Of a stretch of DNA of 64,000 bases, positions 49,890-57,777 are shown piece by piece (the stretch's first letter is position 1; each line of letters starts with the position of its first letter). Position numbers and translations under genes: made by a program. Source of the DNA: Streptomyces sp. GESEQ-4 (GTDB taxonomy: Bacteria; Actinomycetota; Actinomycetes; Streptomycetales; Streptomycetaceae); contig NZ_JAFFSU010000012.1 in NCBI RefSeq assembly GCF_017948455.1, forward strand, positions 124,001-188,000. The letters are read 5' to 3'. A model generated the notes under the pieces. That model did not search any database and was not told where the DNA came from. It saw only the letters and a program-made list of their open reading frames with translations.

Positions 49890-51359
49890 ATGCCGGAACC
49901 CTCTGTTCCCCCCACCCCACCCGTGCCCCTCGCGTCCCTCCTGGCTCGCGAGGACCTCGCCCTGCGCCAGATCGCCGGGCCCACCGATCCGGACATCGTC
50001 ATCCACTGGGCGCACACCTCGGAGATGGCGGACCCGTACCCGTATCTGCTCGGCGGCGAGCTGCTGCTGACGGCCGGCGTGCACATCCCGGACGCGGCGG
50101 GCTCGGGCACGTACTTCGACGACTACGTCTCCCGGATCGTCGAGGCGGGCGGCGCGGCCCTCGGTTTCGGGCTCGCCCCGGTGCACGACACGGTGCCGAG
50201 GGCGCTGGTCGCGGCCTGCGAGACGTACGAGCTGCCACTCGTCGAAGTCCCGCCGCAGACCACCTTCTCCGGCGTCGCCCGCGCGGTCTGGCAACTCATG
50301 GCCCAGGCCCGCCTGGCCGAACTGCGCCGGGTAACAGAGGCCCAGCAGAGCCTGGCCACCGCGGCCTCCCGCCCGGACCCGGTGCCGTCGGTGCTGCGGC
50401 AACTGGCACAGCGGGTCGGAGGGCGGGCGGTGCTGTTCGGACCGGACGGCGGGGAGGTTGCGGCGGCGGGGCGGGGGCCTGGGGGTGAGGTGGAGGGGGC
50501 GCTGGCGGAGCTGGCCGAGATCGTGCGCCCCACCCGTACCGCCTCCGGCACTTCCCCCACCTCCGCCACCGACACCGTCGCCGACACCCACCTCGCCGCC
50601 TACGCCCTCGGCGCCGGCCAGGGCTTCGTGCTGGGCATCGCGGCTCCGCGGCGCGACCCCGGCGACCACACCATCGCTTCCGTCGCCGCCGTGCTGCTCA
50701 CCCTCCTCACCGGCGAGCACCACAGCGGCACGGGCGCGGCACGGTCCTCCGCGCTGGTACGGCTGCTGCTGGGCGCCCCACCCGAGGAGGTGGCGCCGCT
50801 GCTGGGTGCCGACCGGTGGCTGGTCGTGCACGCGCGGCCGGACGCGCAGCGCCCCGACGCGATGGCGGCCTCGGCGCTGGGCGCGGCGCTCGGTTCGCCG
50901 TTGGTGGACCTCGCGGCGGATGTCGTACGCGTGCTCCTGCCCCTTCGTGAGATCGAGCCGCAGCCGGGCTGGACGCTCGGGGTCAGTGCGCCCGCCGCGC
51001 CGCAGGAGTGGCCGTCGGCCGACACCCAGGCGGCCCGTGCCCTGGCACGCGCGCGTGCCACCCGCGCGCCCCTGGTCCGGCACGGCGCCCACCCCGGTCT
51101 CGCCGAACTCCTCCCGCGGGAAGAGGCGGAGGCGCACGCCCGCGCGCTCCTCGCTCCCGTCGCCGCCGCTCCGGCCCTCACCGAGACCCTGCGCACCTGG
51201 CTCTCCCTGCACGGGAGTTGGGACCGTACGGCCGTCGCGCTGTCCGTGCACCGCAACACCGTGCGGCAGCGGATCGCCCGGTGCGCGGCGCTGCTGGGCG
51301 CCGACCTGGACGATCCGGACGTACGCATGGAGTTGTGGTTCGCGCTGCGGAAAGGGTGA
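49890..51359 (+). CDS. PucR-family transcriptional regulator
   Basis: A 489-residue regulator with an N-terminal PucR domain (VPLASLLAREDLALRQIAGP through GGELLLTAGVH; about 10-130), a central GGDEF-like/CdaR region, and a C-terminal PucR HTH_30 (LRTWLSLHGSWDRTAVALSVHRNTVRQRIARCAALLG). The family controls purine and other nitrogen-compound catabolism. It is divergent from the symporter-agmatinase-ThDP operon, which it probably activates. The ATG at 49890 with GGAGGAAG upstream is preferred over an in-frame GTG at 49872. Confidence 0.9.
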   Translation: MPEPSVPPTPPVPLASLLAREDLALRQIAGPTDPDIVIHWAHTSEMADPYPYLLGGELLLTAGVHIPDAAGSGTYFDDYVSRIVEAGGAALGFGLAPVHDTVPRALVAACETYELPLVEVPPQTTFSGVARAVWQLMAQARLAELRRVTEAQQSLATAASRPDPVPSVLRQLAQRVGGRAVLFGPDGGEVAAAGRGPGGEVEGALAELAEIVRPTRTASGTSPTSATDTVADTHLAAYALGAGQGFVLGIAAPRRDPGDHTIASVAAVLLTLLTGEHHSGTGAARSSALVRLLLGAPPEEVAPLLGADRWLVVHARPDAQRPDAMAASALGAALGSPLVDLAADVVRVLLPLREIEPQPGWTLGVSAPAAPQEWPSADTQAARALARARATRAPLVRHGAHPGLAELLPREEAEAHARALLAPVAAAPALTETLRTWLSLHGSWDRTAVALSVHRNTVRQRIARCAALLGADLDDPDVRMELWFALRKG

Positions 51360-51411
51360 GTGACGCGTGTCCCAGCGGGCGGGACGCCGGGTGATCGCAC
51401 TGCGGTCTGCC

Positions 51412-51417
51412 TCACAA
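51412..51417 (+). promoter_or_regulatory. Candidate -10 box for a leaderless transcript
   Basis: CACAAT lies 8 nt before the ATG at 51426, with no ribosome-binding site between, matching the common leaderless layout. An ATG at 51417 overlaps the box and is therefore less likely to be the start. Confidence 0.3.
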
Positions 51418-51425
51418 TGGTTCCC

Positions 51426-52214
51426 ATGCCGATATCCGGGACCCCCAGCCGCGCCGAGCTCGTCGACCATCTCGTGAAGACCCGTATCGCGGGCGACGTG
51501 GCCACGCCTCGCGAGAACAACCTCTCCCACTACCGCAAGCTGGCCAACGGCGACCGGCACTACTGGCTCGGCCTCGAGCTCGGCGAGCGCTGGACGGACG
51601 AGCAGGACGTGCTCGCGGTGATGACCGAGCGGGTGGGTGTGCACGACGACCCGGAGTACCGGTACGGCCAGGACACCATCGACCCCGAGCTGACGGTCGA
51701 CGCCCTGGATCGGATGGCGGCCCGGCTGCGCAAGGCGGCCGACGGCGAGCAGCGGGTGCTGTTCGCCACCGGCCACCCCGGCGGCATGCTCGACGTGCAC
51801 CGCGCCACGGCCGCCGCGCTGCGCACGGCCGGCTGCGAGATCGTCGTCATCCCGGACGGATTGCAGACGGACGAGGGATACGTCATGCAGTTCGCGGACG
51901 TGGCGATGCTGGAGCACGGCGCCACGCTGTGGCACACGCACTCCGGCGCCCCGATGCGCGCCATCCTCACCGCCCTGGAGCAGGAGGGCCGCCCGCTGCC
52001 CGACCTGGTCGTCGCCGACCACGGCTGGGCCGGATACGCCGCCCAGCACGGCGTCGACTCCGTGGGGTACGCGGACTGCAACGACCCGGCCCTCTTCCTC
52101 GCCGAGTCCGAAGGCACCCTCCAGGTGGCGGTCCCCCTCGACGACCACGTCCTCAGCCCGCGGTACTACGACCCGCTGACGGCGTACCTGCTGTCCGAGG
52201 CGGGGCTCACCTAG
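51426..52214 (+). CDS. Conserved actinobacterial protein, often labelled phosphatase; function unproven
   Basis: A 262-residue cytoplasmic protein. It has a conserved central part (VLFATGHPGGMLDVHRATAAALRTAGC, PDGLQTDEGYVMQFADVAML, TLWHTHSGAPMRAIL) and a C-terminal part (LVVADHGWAGYAAQHGVDSVGYADCNDPALFLAESEG). The His/Asp-rich motifs suggest a metal-dependent enzyme. I recall that homologues are annotated as phosphatase, but I see no standard phosphatase signature. It ends 8 nt into the convergent thioesterase gene. Confidence 0.75.
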   Translation: MPISGTPSRAELVDHLVKTRIAGDVATPRENNLSHYRKLANGDRHYWLGLELGERWTDEQDVLAVMTERVGVHDDPEYRYGQDTIDPELTVDALDRMAARLRKAADGEQRVLFATGHPGGMLDVHRATAAALRTAGCEIVVIPDGLQTDEGYVMQFADVAMLEHGATLWHTHSGAPMRAILTALEQEGRPLPDLVVADHGWAGYAAQHGVDSVGYADCNDPALFLAESEGTLQVAVPLDDHVLSPRYYDPLTAYLLSEAGLT

Positions 52215-53076
52215 GCCGGGGGGCGCGCACCACGCCCTCCTGGATCACCGATATCGCGAGCTGTCCGTCCTGGGTGTAGATGCGGGCCTGCCCGAGGCCC
52301 CGGCCGCCGTGCGCCGACGGGGACTCCTGGTCGTACAGGAGCCATTCGTCGGCGCGGAAGGGCCGGTGGAACCACATCGCGTGGTCCAGGGAGGCCCCGA
52401 CGACGTCCCCGACCGCCCATCCCCCGCGCCCGTGCGCGAGGAGGACGGAGTCGAGGAGGGTCATGTCGGAGACGTAGGTGGCGAGGACCACGTGGAGCAG
52501 GGGGTCGTCGGCCAGTTTGCCGTTGGTGCGGAACCAGACCTGGGAGTGCGGCTCGCGGGGCTCGCCGTAGCGGCCGTACGGCGGGTCGTCGACGTAGCGC
52601 AGATCGACGGCGGCCCGCGCCTCCAGCATCCTCTCGACGATCTCGGGGGCGAGGTCGTACGCCGGCAGCCGTTCCTCGGCGGTGGGGAGGGTGACCGGGT
52701 CGGGGGCGGGCGGCATCGGGATCTGGTGGTCGAAGCCTTCCTCGTACTTCTGGAAGGAGGCGGAGAGCGCGAAGATCGGCTGCCCGTGCTGGACCGCGAC
52801 CACGCGGCGCGCGGTGAAGGAACGGCCGTCGTTCATCCGGTCGACGTTGTAGACGATGGGCGCGCCCGCGTCGCCGATGCGCAGGAAGTACGCGTGGAGG
52901 GAGTGGGCGAGGCGGTCCTCGGGGACCGTACGCCCGGCGGCGACGAGCGCCTGGGCCGCGACCTGTCCGCCGAAGACGCGTGGGACGACGGCGGAGCGGG
53001 ACTGGCCGCGGAAGATGTTCTCCTCGATCTGCTCGATGTCGAGCAGATCGAGGAGACCCTGTAGTGCCTGGTTCAT
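52207..53076 (-). CDS. tesB: Acyl-CoA thioesterase II
   Basis: A 289-residue double hot-dog thioesterase that hydrolyses acyl-CoA to free acid and CoA. Features are FGGQVAAQALVAAGRTV, the N-terminal helix-dog HSLHAYFLRIGD, and the C-terminal catalytic region SLDHAMWFHRPF with GLGQARIYTQDGQLAIS (candidate Asp and Gln). It lies downstream of an acyl-CoA dehydrogenase on the same strand (35-bp gap), so the two probably serve fatty-acyl turnover together. It overlaps the convergent gene by 8 nt. Confidence 0.92.
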   Translation of the reverse strand: MNQALQGLLDLLDIEQIEENIFRGQSRSAVVPRVFGGQVAAQALVAAGRTVPEDRLAHSLHAYFLRIGDAGAPIVYNVDRMNDGRSFTARRVVAVQHGQPIFALSASFQKYEEGFDHQIPMPPAPDPVTLPTAEERLPAYDLAPEIVERMLEARAAVDLRYVDDPPYGRYGEPREPHSQVWFRTNGKLADDPLLHVVLATYVSDMTLLDSVLLAHGRGGWAVGDVVGASLDHAMWFHRPFRADEWLLYDQESPSAHGGRGLGQARIYTQDGQLAISVIQEGVVRAPRPR

Positions 53077-53111
53077 GGCACCTTTTCTACTGGCCGGTAA
53101 TTTCGGGAACC

Positions 53112-54311
53112 TTACAGGCCCATGTCCTTCGCGATGATCGACTTCATGATCTCGCTGGTGCCGCCGTAGATGCGGTTCACGCGGTTGTCCGCGTACAGGC
53201 GGGCGATCGGGTACTCGTTCATGAACCCGTAGCCGCCGTGCAGCTGGAGGCAGCGGTCGATCACGCGGTGCGCGACCTCGGTGCAGAACAGCTTGGCGCT
53301 GGCGGCCTCGGCCGGGGTCAGCTCACCGGCGTCGAGCGCCTCGAGGGCGCGGTCGGCGACGGCCTCCGCCGCGTCCACCTCGGCCTGGCAGGCGGCCAGT
53401 TCGAACTTGGTGTTCTGGAAGGAGGCGACGGTCTTGCCGAAGACGGTGCGGTCCTGGACGTACTCCTTGGCGAACCGGACGGCCGCCTTGGCCTGGGCGT
53501 AGGCGCCGAAGGCGATGCCCCAGCGCTCGGACGCCAGGTTGTGGCCGAGGTAGTAGAAGCCCTTGTTCTCCTCGCCGAGCAGGTCCTCGACGGGCACCTT
53601 GACGTCGACGAACGCCAGCTCGGCGGTGTCGGAGGTCTTCAGCCCGAGCTTGTCGAGCTTCCGGCCGACCGAGTAGCCCTCGGACTTGGTGTCCACGGCG
53701 AAGAGGGAGATACCGAAGCGGCGGTCCTCGGCGGTGGGCGCGGAGGTGCGGGCGCAGACGATGACGCGGTCGGCGTGGACGCCACCCGTGATGAAGGTCT
53801 TGGCGCCGTTGAGGACGTAGTGCGTGCCGTCCTCGCTGAGCTTGGCGGTGGTCTTCATACCGGCGAGGTCGGACCCCGTCCCCGGCTCGGTCATGGCCAG
53901 CGCCCACATCTCCTCACCGGAGACGAACTTCGGCAGGAACCGCTTCTTCTGCTCGTCGGTGGCGAGCATCTTGATGTACGGCAGACCGAGCAGCACGTGC
54001 ACACCGGAGCCGCCGAACTGCACACCCGCGCGGGCCGTCTCCTCGTACATCACGGCCTCGAACTTGTACGAGTCGATGCCGGCGCCGCCGAACTCCTCGT
54101 CCACGCGGATACCGAAGACGCCCAGCTCGGCCAGCTTGTAGTAGAAGTCGCGCGGCGCCTGACCAGCCGCGAACCACTCGTCGTAGACCGGCACGACCTC
54201 GGCCTCGATGAAGGCGCGAAGGGTCTCCCGGAACGCCTCGTGATCCTCGTTGAACACCGTACGGCGCACGCCGTCCTCCTCCACCCGGTACATGTCTAAG
54301 CGCTTGCTCAT
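53112..54311 (-). CDS. Acyl-CoA dehydrogenase
   Basis: A 399-residue FAD-dependent dehydrogenase. FAD/substrate motifs are LAMTEPGTGSDLAGMKTTA, LNGAKTFITGG and LQLHGGYGFMNEYPIARLYADNRVNRIYGGTSEIMK. The motif is YGGTSE, with Gly where short/medium-chain enzymes have the catalytic Glu. As in long-chain and isovaleryl enzymes, the base is probably on the earlier helix. The start is uncertain: ATG 54311 (MSKRLDMYR) or ATG 54293 (MYRVEEDG). An AAGCGCTT site overlaps the start region, suggesting TetR-type control of fatty-acid genes. Confidence 0.92.
   Translation of the reverse strand: MSKRLDMYRVEEDGVRRTVFNEDHEAFRETLRAFIEAEVVPVYDEWFAAGQAPRDFYYKLAELGVFGIRVDEEFGGAGIDSYKFEAVMYEETARAGVQFGGSGVHVLLGLPYIKMLATDEQKKRFLPKFVSGEEMWALAMTEPGTGSDLAGMKTTAKLSEDGTHYVLNGAKTFITGGVHADRVIVCARTSAPTAEDRRFGISLFAVDTKSEGYSVGRKLDKLGLKTSDTAELAFVDVKVPVEDLLGEENKGFYYLGHNLASERWGIAFGAYAQAKAAVRFAKEYVQDRTVFGKTVASFQNTKFELAACQAEVDAAEAVADRALEALDAGELTPAEAASAKLFCTEVAHRVIDRCLQLHGGYGFMNEYPIARLYADNRVNRIYGGTSEIMKSIIAKDMGL
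54298..54305. promoter_or_regulatory. AAGCGCTT site at the acyl-CoA dehydrogenase start
   Basis: AAGCGCTT lies inside a longer imperfect dyad (CTAAGCGCTTGCTC) covering the 5' end of the gene. I recall similar GCAAGCGCTTGC dyads near fatty-acid degradation genes in actinobacteria. The second candidate start (54293) would place the site in the leader. Confidence 0.4.
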
Positions 54312-54459
54312 TCAAGGTACCGGCGAGTAGGACACGGCGTCCAGGGTGGGCTGGGGGTAACGCTCGTCACGCCGGGGGCGGAGGGGCGGCACGCGCAGGG
54401 GCCGGACCCACACGGACGGATCCGACCCCGTCGGCTACGGCCGTGAGGACTGGGGCGCT

Positions 54460-55332
54460 CTAATCGACCTCGAACAGTTCCGACGCCCGACTCACCTGCA
54501 CGGCCCGCTGCGACCACACCTTGAGCTGCTCCAGATCGGTACACGCCTCCACACGCCGACGCACCGACTCGGGCACCTCGATCCCTCGCCAACGCAGAAG
54601 GTCCAGAACCGTCTCGGCACGGTCCTCGACACGTCCCTGCTCGCGGATCTCCTCGGCGAGCGGGTGCCGGTAGAAGTACTGCATCGTCGTCATCAAGTCC
54701 CTCCACATCTGCTTGACCTGGGGATCTGCCAGGCATGAGTCGACCAACTGCGCGAAGGCCGCTGCAGTGTCCGGTTCCACTTTTTGCAGGGCGGCTACCA
54801 GGGATTCCAGTATGGCGGGCGCCTGCGGACCCCGACCATGCGTCATGGCCGAAAGCACCGCAAGGGACGGATTCGCCACGGCCTCATCCACGTCCGCGAT
54901 GAGCGGAACGTTGTCCGGTCCCAGCACGAGGGGGCGCACGGTGAGCGAAGGACACCCGCCCATCCCGAGGTGAATGGGTTGCGCCGCCCAGCGGGCCGTG
55001 GCGCTGCTCTGCGTGACGACGATGAGCACCGGCTGCCAGCTGTACTTCTCATACAGATAGCTGAGGTAGTACGGCCAACTGCCGAGCTTCTTCTTGTCGG
55101 GCTGCCCCTGCGACTCCACGATCAGGAGGTACGTGCCCTCGTCGGTCTCCGCCCGCAGCAGCGTGTCCACCCGCCGCTCGACCGGCTCGATCTCAGTGAG
55201 GTCGACGTTCATGGCGGCGAAGTCGTGGGGCTTCGGGAAGGGGACGCGTAACACGTCCTGCAAAGCATCGGTGAGCAGTGCAGGGTCCTTCTGGAAGATC
55301 CGGTGCATCGCCTCGTGCGACGAGCTGACCAT
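54460..55332 (-). CDS. Rpn-like PD-(D/E)XK nuclease-family protein
   Basis: A 290-residue protein resembling the Rpn/transposase_31-like PD-(D/E)XK group that is multi-copy in Streptomyces. The candidate catalytic core is RRVDTLLRAETDEGTYLLIVESQ followed by KK: Asp in VDTLL, then ExQ and Lys. The C-terminal half is helical (AEEIREQGRVEDRAETVLDLLRWRGI). It may cut DNA or promote recombination, but activity in this family is poorly known. It stands alone and its codon use looks native. The ATG at 55332 follows GGAGAG. Confidence 0.75.
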   Translation of the reverse strand: MVSSSHEAMHRIFQKDPALLTDALQDVLRVPFPKPHDFAAMNVDLTEIEPVERRVDTLLRAETDEGTYLLIVESQGQPDKKKLGSWPYYLSYLYEKYSWQPVLIVVTQSSATARWAAQPIHLGMGGCPSLTVRPLVLGPDNVPLIADVDEAVANPSLAVLSAMTHGRGPQAPAILESLVAALQKVEPDTAAAFAQLVDSCLADPQVKQMWRDLMTTMQYFYRHPLAEEIREQGRVEDRAETVLDLLRWRGIEVPESVRRRVEACTDLEQLKVWSQRAVQVSRASELFEVD

Positions 55333-55365
55333 CGGCTCTCCTTTCTTTCGGATGTGATCAACGAG

Positions 55366-55779
55366 CTATGCGGCAGCCAGGTCACACCAGATGAATTTGC
55401 CGCGATTGCCGTACCGGGACTGCGGCTGCCAGCCCCACAGGTCGGAGCAGGCCCGGACGAGGGCGAGACCGCGCCCCTCCTCCTGGTCGGCGATGCGATC
55501 CAACTGCCCTGGTGGCTCGGGAGGTTGGGGGTCCCCGTCCCACGCGCCGATCCGCAGGACGCCGGCCGACCAGCACACCCGCAGGTCAACGGGGCCCTTG
55601 GTGTGGCGCACGGCATTGCCGACCAGCTCCGTGGCCAGGAGTTCGGCGACGTCGACGAGGCCGATCAGGCCGTGCATGGTCAGGATCAGGCGCAGGGTGC
55701 GGCGGCTGATGGTGACGGCTCGGGGGTCGTTGGGGATGGAGAGGACGTACTGCCAGGGTTCGGGGTCGTTTTCGGGCAT
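55366..55779 (-). CDS. Stand-alone HATPase (anti-sigma-factor-kinase-like ATP-binding protein)
   Basis: A 137-residue GHKL ATPase. The N box is ATELVGNAVRHT, G1 is AWDGDPQPP, and G2 is EEGRGLALVRACSD, in a SpoIIAB/RsbW-like layout. Such proteins in Streptomyces often pair with an XRE-DUF5753 regulator and a DUF397 protein, here encoded divergently. The ATG at 55779 (MPENDPEP) follows GGAGCT; a longer frame is possible but not conserved. It may act as a kinase or anti-sigma factor; no sigma factor is adjacent. Confidence 0.88.
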   Translation of the reverse strand: MPENDPEPWQYVLSIPNDPRAVTISRRTLRLILTMHGLIGLVDVAELLATELVGNAVRHTKGPVDLRVCWSAGVLRIGAWDGDPQPPEPPGQLDRIADQEEGRGLALVRACSDLWGWQPQSRYGNRGKFIWCDLAAA

Positions 55780-55912
55780 GGGTGAGCTCCGGTCGGCGAG
55801 AGGGGAGTTGAGGGGCGGGCCGGTGGCAGTGCCGCAGCCGTCGTGGCAGGACGGAGTGGTGCGCTTCCGGACGCCGGCGGTTCCGCAGCGTGTGCGGAGC
55901 AGCACTGACGGT

Positions 55913-55932
55913 AGTTCCTAAATTTAGGAACT
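55913..55932. promoter_or_regulatory. Perfect 20-bp palindrome upstream of the XRE regulator
   Basis: AGTTCCTAAATTTAGGAACT is perfectly symmetric and AT-rich in a GC-rich region. It lies 16 bp before a TATTCT -10-like box (55948-55953), so it overlaps the probable -35. Auto-repression by the XRE protein starting at 56004 is the simplest reading. Confidence 0.7.
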
Positions 55933-56003
55933 CGCAACCCGTTGCCGTATTCTGACCCCCGAACGGGGCACGTCTGCCAGGCAGTTGAAACCAGGAGGTG
56001 CGG

Positions 56004-56855
56004 GTGCCACCGAAGAGGCATCTCACAGCTCGCAGAGTGCGCCTGGGTGCTGAGCTGCGCAAACTGCGCGAAGCAACCGGCATGAAAGCCCGGGAGGCCG
56101 CAGCCCTGCTTTGCGCAGACTCGGTTCAGATAAGTCAGATCGAGTCCGGCGTCGCCGGCGTGAGCCCAGAACGCGTACGCCGTCTCGCGGCCCACTACGC
56201 CTGCACGGACGAGGCGTTGATCGAAGCGCTGGTGGTCATGGCTACCGATCGCACCCGAGGCTGGTGGGAGGAGTACCGCGGGGTGCTACCCCCGGTATTC
56301 CTGGACACCGCCGAAGTGGAGCACCATGCGACGTTCCTGCGCGAGGTGGTGATCACCCACATTCCCGGGCTGCTCCAGACCGCCGACTACGCCCGCGCCG
56401 TCTACTCGTTCATGGTTCCCGGGCTGCCGAAGAGTGAGCTGAACCCTCGCGTGGAGCACCGGATGAAGCGGAGGGCGGCCATCGAAGGCGACACCCCCAC
56501 CCCGTACGAGACGATCGTCCATGAATTCGCCCTGCGCATCCGGGTGTCCGATCGCAGCGTGGCACTGGCTCAACTCCGGCAAATCCTGGACCAGATCGAG
56601 CAGGGGAACGCGACCGTACGTGTCATCCCAACCGACCAGGACGGCTTCGCCGGTGCCGGAGCTTCAATGATGTACGCGGGCGGTCCGGTACCGGCACTGG
56701 ACACGGGGCTCCGAGACGCCCCCACCGGCACCGCGTTCATCGACGCGGAACCCCAACTGAAGCAGCTTCGAACGCTCTTCCATAGGGTGGAGAAGGCGGC
56801 GCTGAGCCCAACGGCGTCCCGGGACCTCATCCACCGCGTGACGAAGGAACTGTGA
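56004..56855 (+). CDS. XRE-family HTH regulator with DUF5753 domain
   Basis: A 283-residue protein with an N-terminal XRE HTH (LGAELRKLREATGMKAREAAALLCADSVQISQIESG) and a DUF5753 domain (about 100-275, including EVVITHIPGLLQTADYARAV and FALRIRVSDRSVALAQLRQIL). This family accompanies DUF397 proteins across Streptomyces and affects development and antibiotic output. The GTG at 56004 follows AGGAGG by 5 nt; a GTG at 55998 overlaps that site. It is co-transcribed with the DUF397 gene. Confidence 0.92.
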   Translation: MPPKRHLTARRVRLGAELRKLREATGMKAREAAALLCADSVQISQIESGVAGVSPERVRRLAAHYACTDEALIEALVVMATDRTRGWWEEYRGVLPPVFLDTAEVEHHATFLREVVITHIPGLLQTADYARAVYSFMVPGLPKSELNPRVEHRMKRRAAIEGDTPTPYETIVHEFALRIRVSDRSVALAQLRQILDQIEQGNATVRVIPTDQDGFAGAGASMMYAGGPVPALDTGLRDAPTGTAFIDAEPQLKQLRTLFHRVEKAALSPTASRDLIHRVTKEL

Positions 56856-56863
56856 GGCGCACG

Positions 56864-57067
56864 ATGACTCAAGCCTTGCGCTGGCAGAAGTCAACCCTCT
56901 CCGACGGGGGAGATGGCAACACCTGCGTCGAACTCGCCGCCTCCCCCTCCGGCATCCACCTCCGCGAAAGCGACACCCCCACCACCCACCTCACCACCAC
57001 CCCCACCCCCCTCGCCCACCTCCTCGCAGGCATACGCACCGGGGCCGTCACCCCACCCCCGTCCTGA
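56864..57067 (+). CDS. DUF397 domain protein
   Basis: A 67-residue protein of the DUF397 family, with the hallmark RWQKSTLSDGGDGNTCVELAA, GIHLRESD and a C-terminal helix LAHLLAGIRTG. It is the usual partner of XRE-DUF5753 regulators, perhaps as an antagonist. The ATG at 56864 has GAGG 7 nt upstream. A GTG at 56852 overlaps the upstream stop (GTGA) and is possible. The region between H-L-R-E and the C-terminus is Thr/Pro-rich (TPTTHLTTTPTP). Confidence 0.9.
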   Translation: MTQALRWQKSTLSDGGDGNTCVELAASPSGIHLRESDTPTTHLTTTPTPLAHLLAGIRTGAVTPPPS

Positions 57068-57097
57068 CGACCTGATGCCGTTGGCGAATGCCCGGCC

Positions 57098-57691
57098 TCA
57101 CTCCACCTCCGCCGCCCCGAACGCCCCCCGCGCCATCCGGTGCAGCAGCTCCGCCGTAGCCGCGCGCCCCGGCAGGGACCCCGGCCGCCCCAGGTGCGGG
57201 GTCGAGTTCAGCAGGCCGAAGACCGAGTGCACCGCCGAGCGGGCCGTCGGCTCGGTCAGGCCGGGGTAGACCTTGCGCACCACCTCCACCCACAGCTCGA
57301 CGTACTGCCGCTGCAGCTGCCGTACGAGCTTGCGGTCGCTGTCGCGGAGGCGGTCCAGCTCGCGGTCGTGCAGGGTGATGAGGGGGCGGTCGTCGAGGGC
57401 GAAGTCGATGTGGCCCTCGATGAGGGAGTCGAGGAGCGCGTCGGGGTTGCCGTCCGCCTCGGCGACCCTGCGCTTTCCGCCGGTCAGGAGCTGGCCGCTG
57501 ATGCCGACGAGCAGCTCCGCGAGCATCGCGTCCTTGCCCGCGAAGTGCCGGTAGAGGCCGGGGCCGCTGATGCCCACCGCGGCGCCTATCTCGTCGACTC
57601 CGACCCCGTGGAAGCCGCGCTCGGCGAAGAGCCGGGCCGCTTCCTTGAGGATCTGCTCACGGCGGGTGGGGGCGTCGGTTCTGGTGGCCAT
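57098..57691 (-). CDS. TetR-family regulator of the acyl-CoA carboxylase operon
   Basis: A 197-residue TetR protein. The HTH is RREQILKEAARLFAERGFHGVGVDEIGAAVGISGPGLYRHFAGKDAM near the N-terminus. It is divergent from the acyl-CoA carboxylase, HMG-CoA lyase and acyl-CoA dehydrogenase operon, with two GTTA..TTAAC dyads in the 86-bp gap. It probably represses that operon and itself until an acyl-CoA intermediate binds. Confidence 0.9.
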   Translation of the reverse strand: MATRTDAPTRREQILKEAARLFAERGFHGVGVDEIGAAVGISGPGLYRHFAGKDAMLAELLVGISGQLLTGGKRRVAEADGNPDALLDSLIEGHIDFALDDRPLITLHDRELDRLRDSDRKLVRQLQRQYVELWVEVVRKVYPGLTEPTARSAVHSVFGLLNSTPHLGRPGSLPGRAATAELLHRMARGAFGAAEVE

Positions 57692-57711
57692 GAAACCAAT
57701 TCTAGACAGGG

Positions 57712-57758
57712 AGGTTAGCGGTCGTTAACCTGGAGGAAATGCGTTAACGCTCATTAAC
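57712..57758. promoter_or_regulatory. Two TetR-type operators
   Basis: AGGTTA-gcggtcgt-TAACCT (57712-57731) and GTTAA-cgctca-TTAAC (57743-57758) share the pattern GTTANCGNTCNTTAAC. Their centres are 29 bp apart. They fill the gap between the TetR and carboxylase genes and include the ribosome site region of neither. Confidence 0.7.
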
Positions 57759-57777
57759 AAGGTGAGGGGACCGCAGG

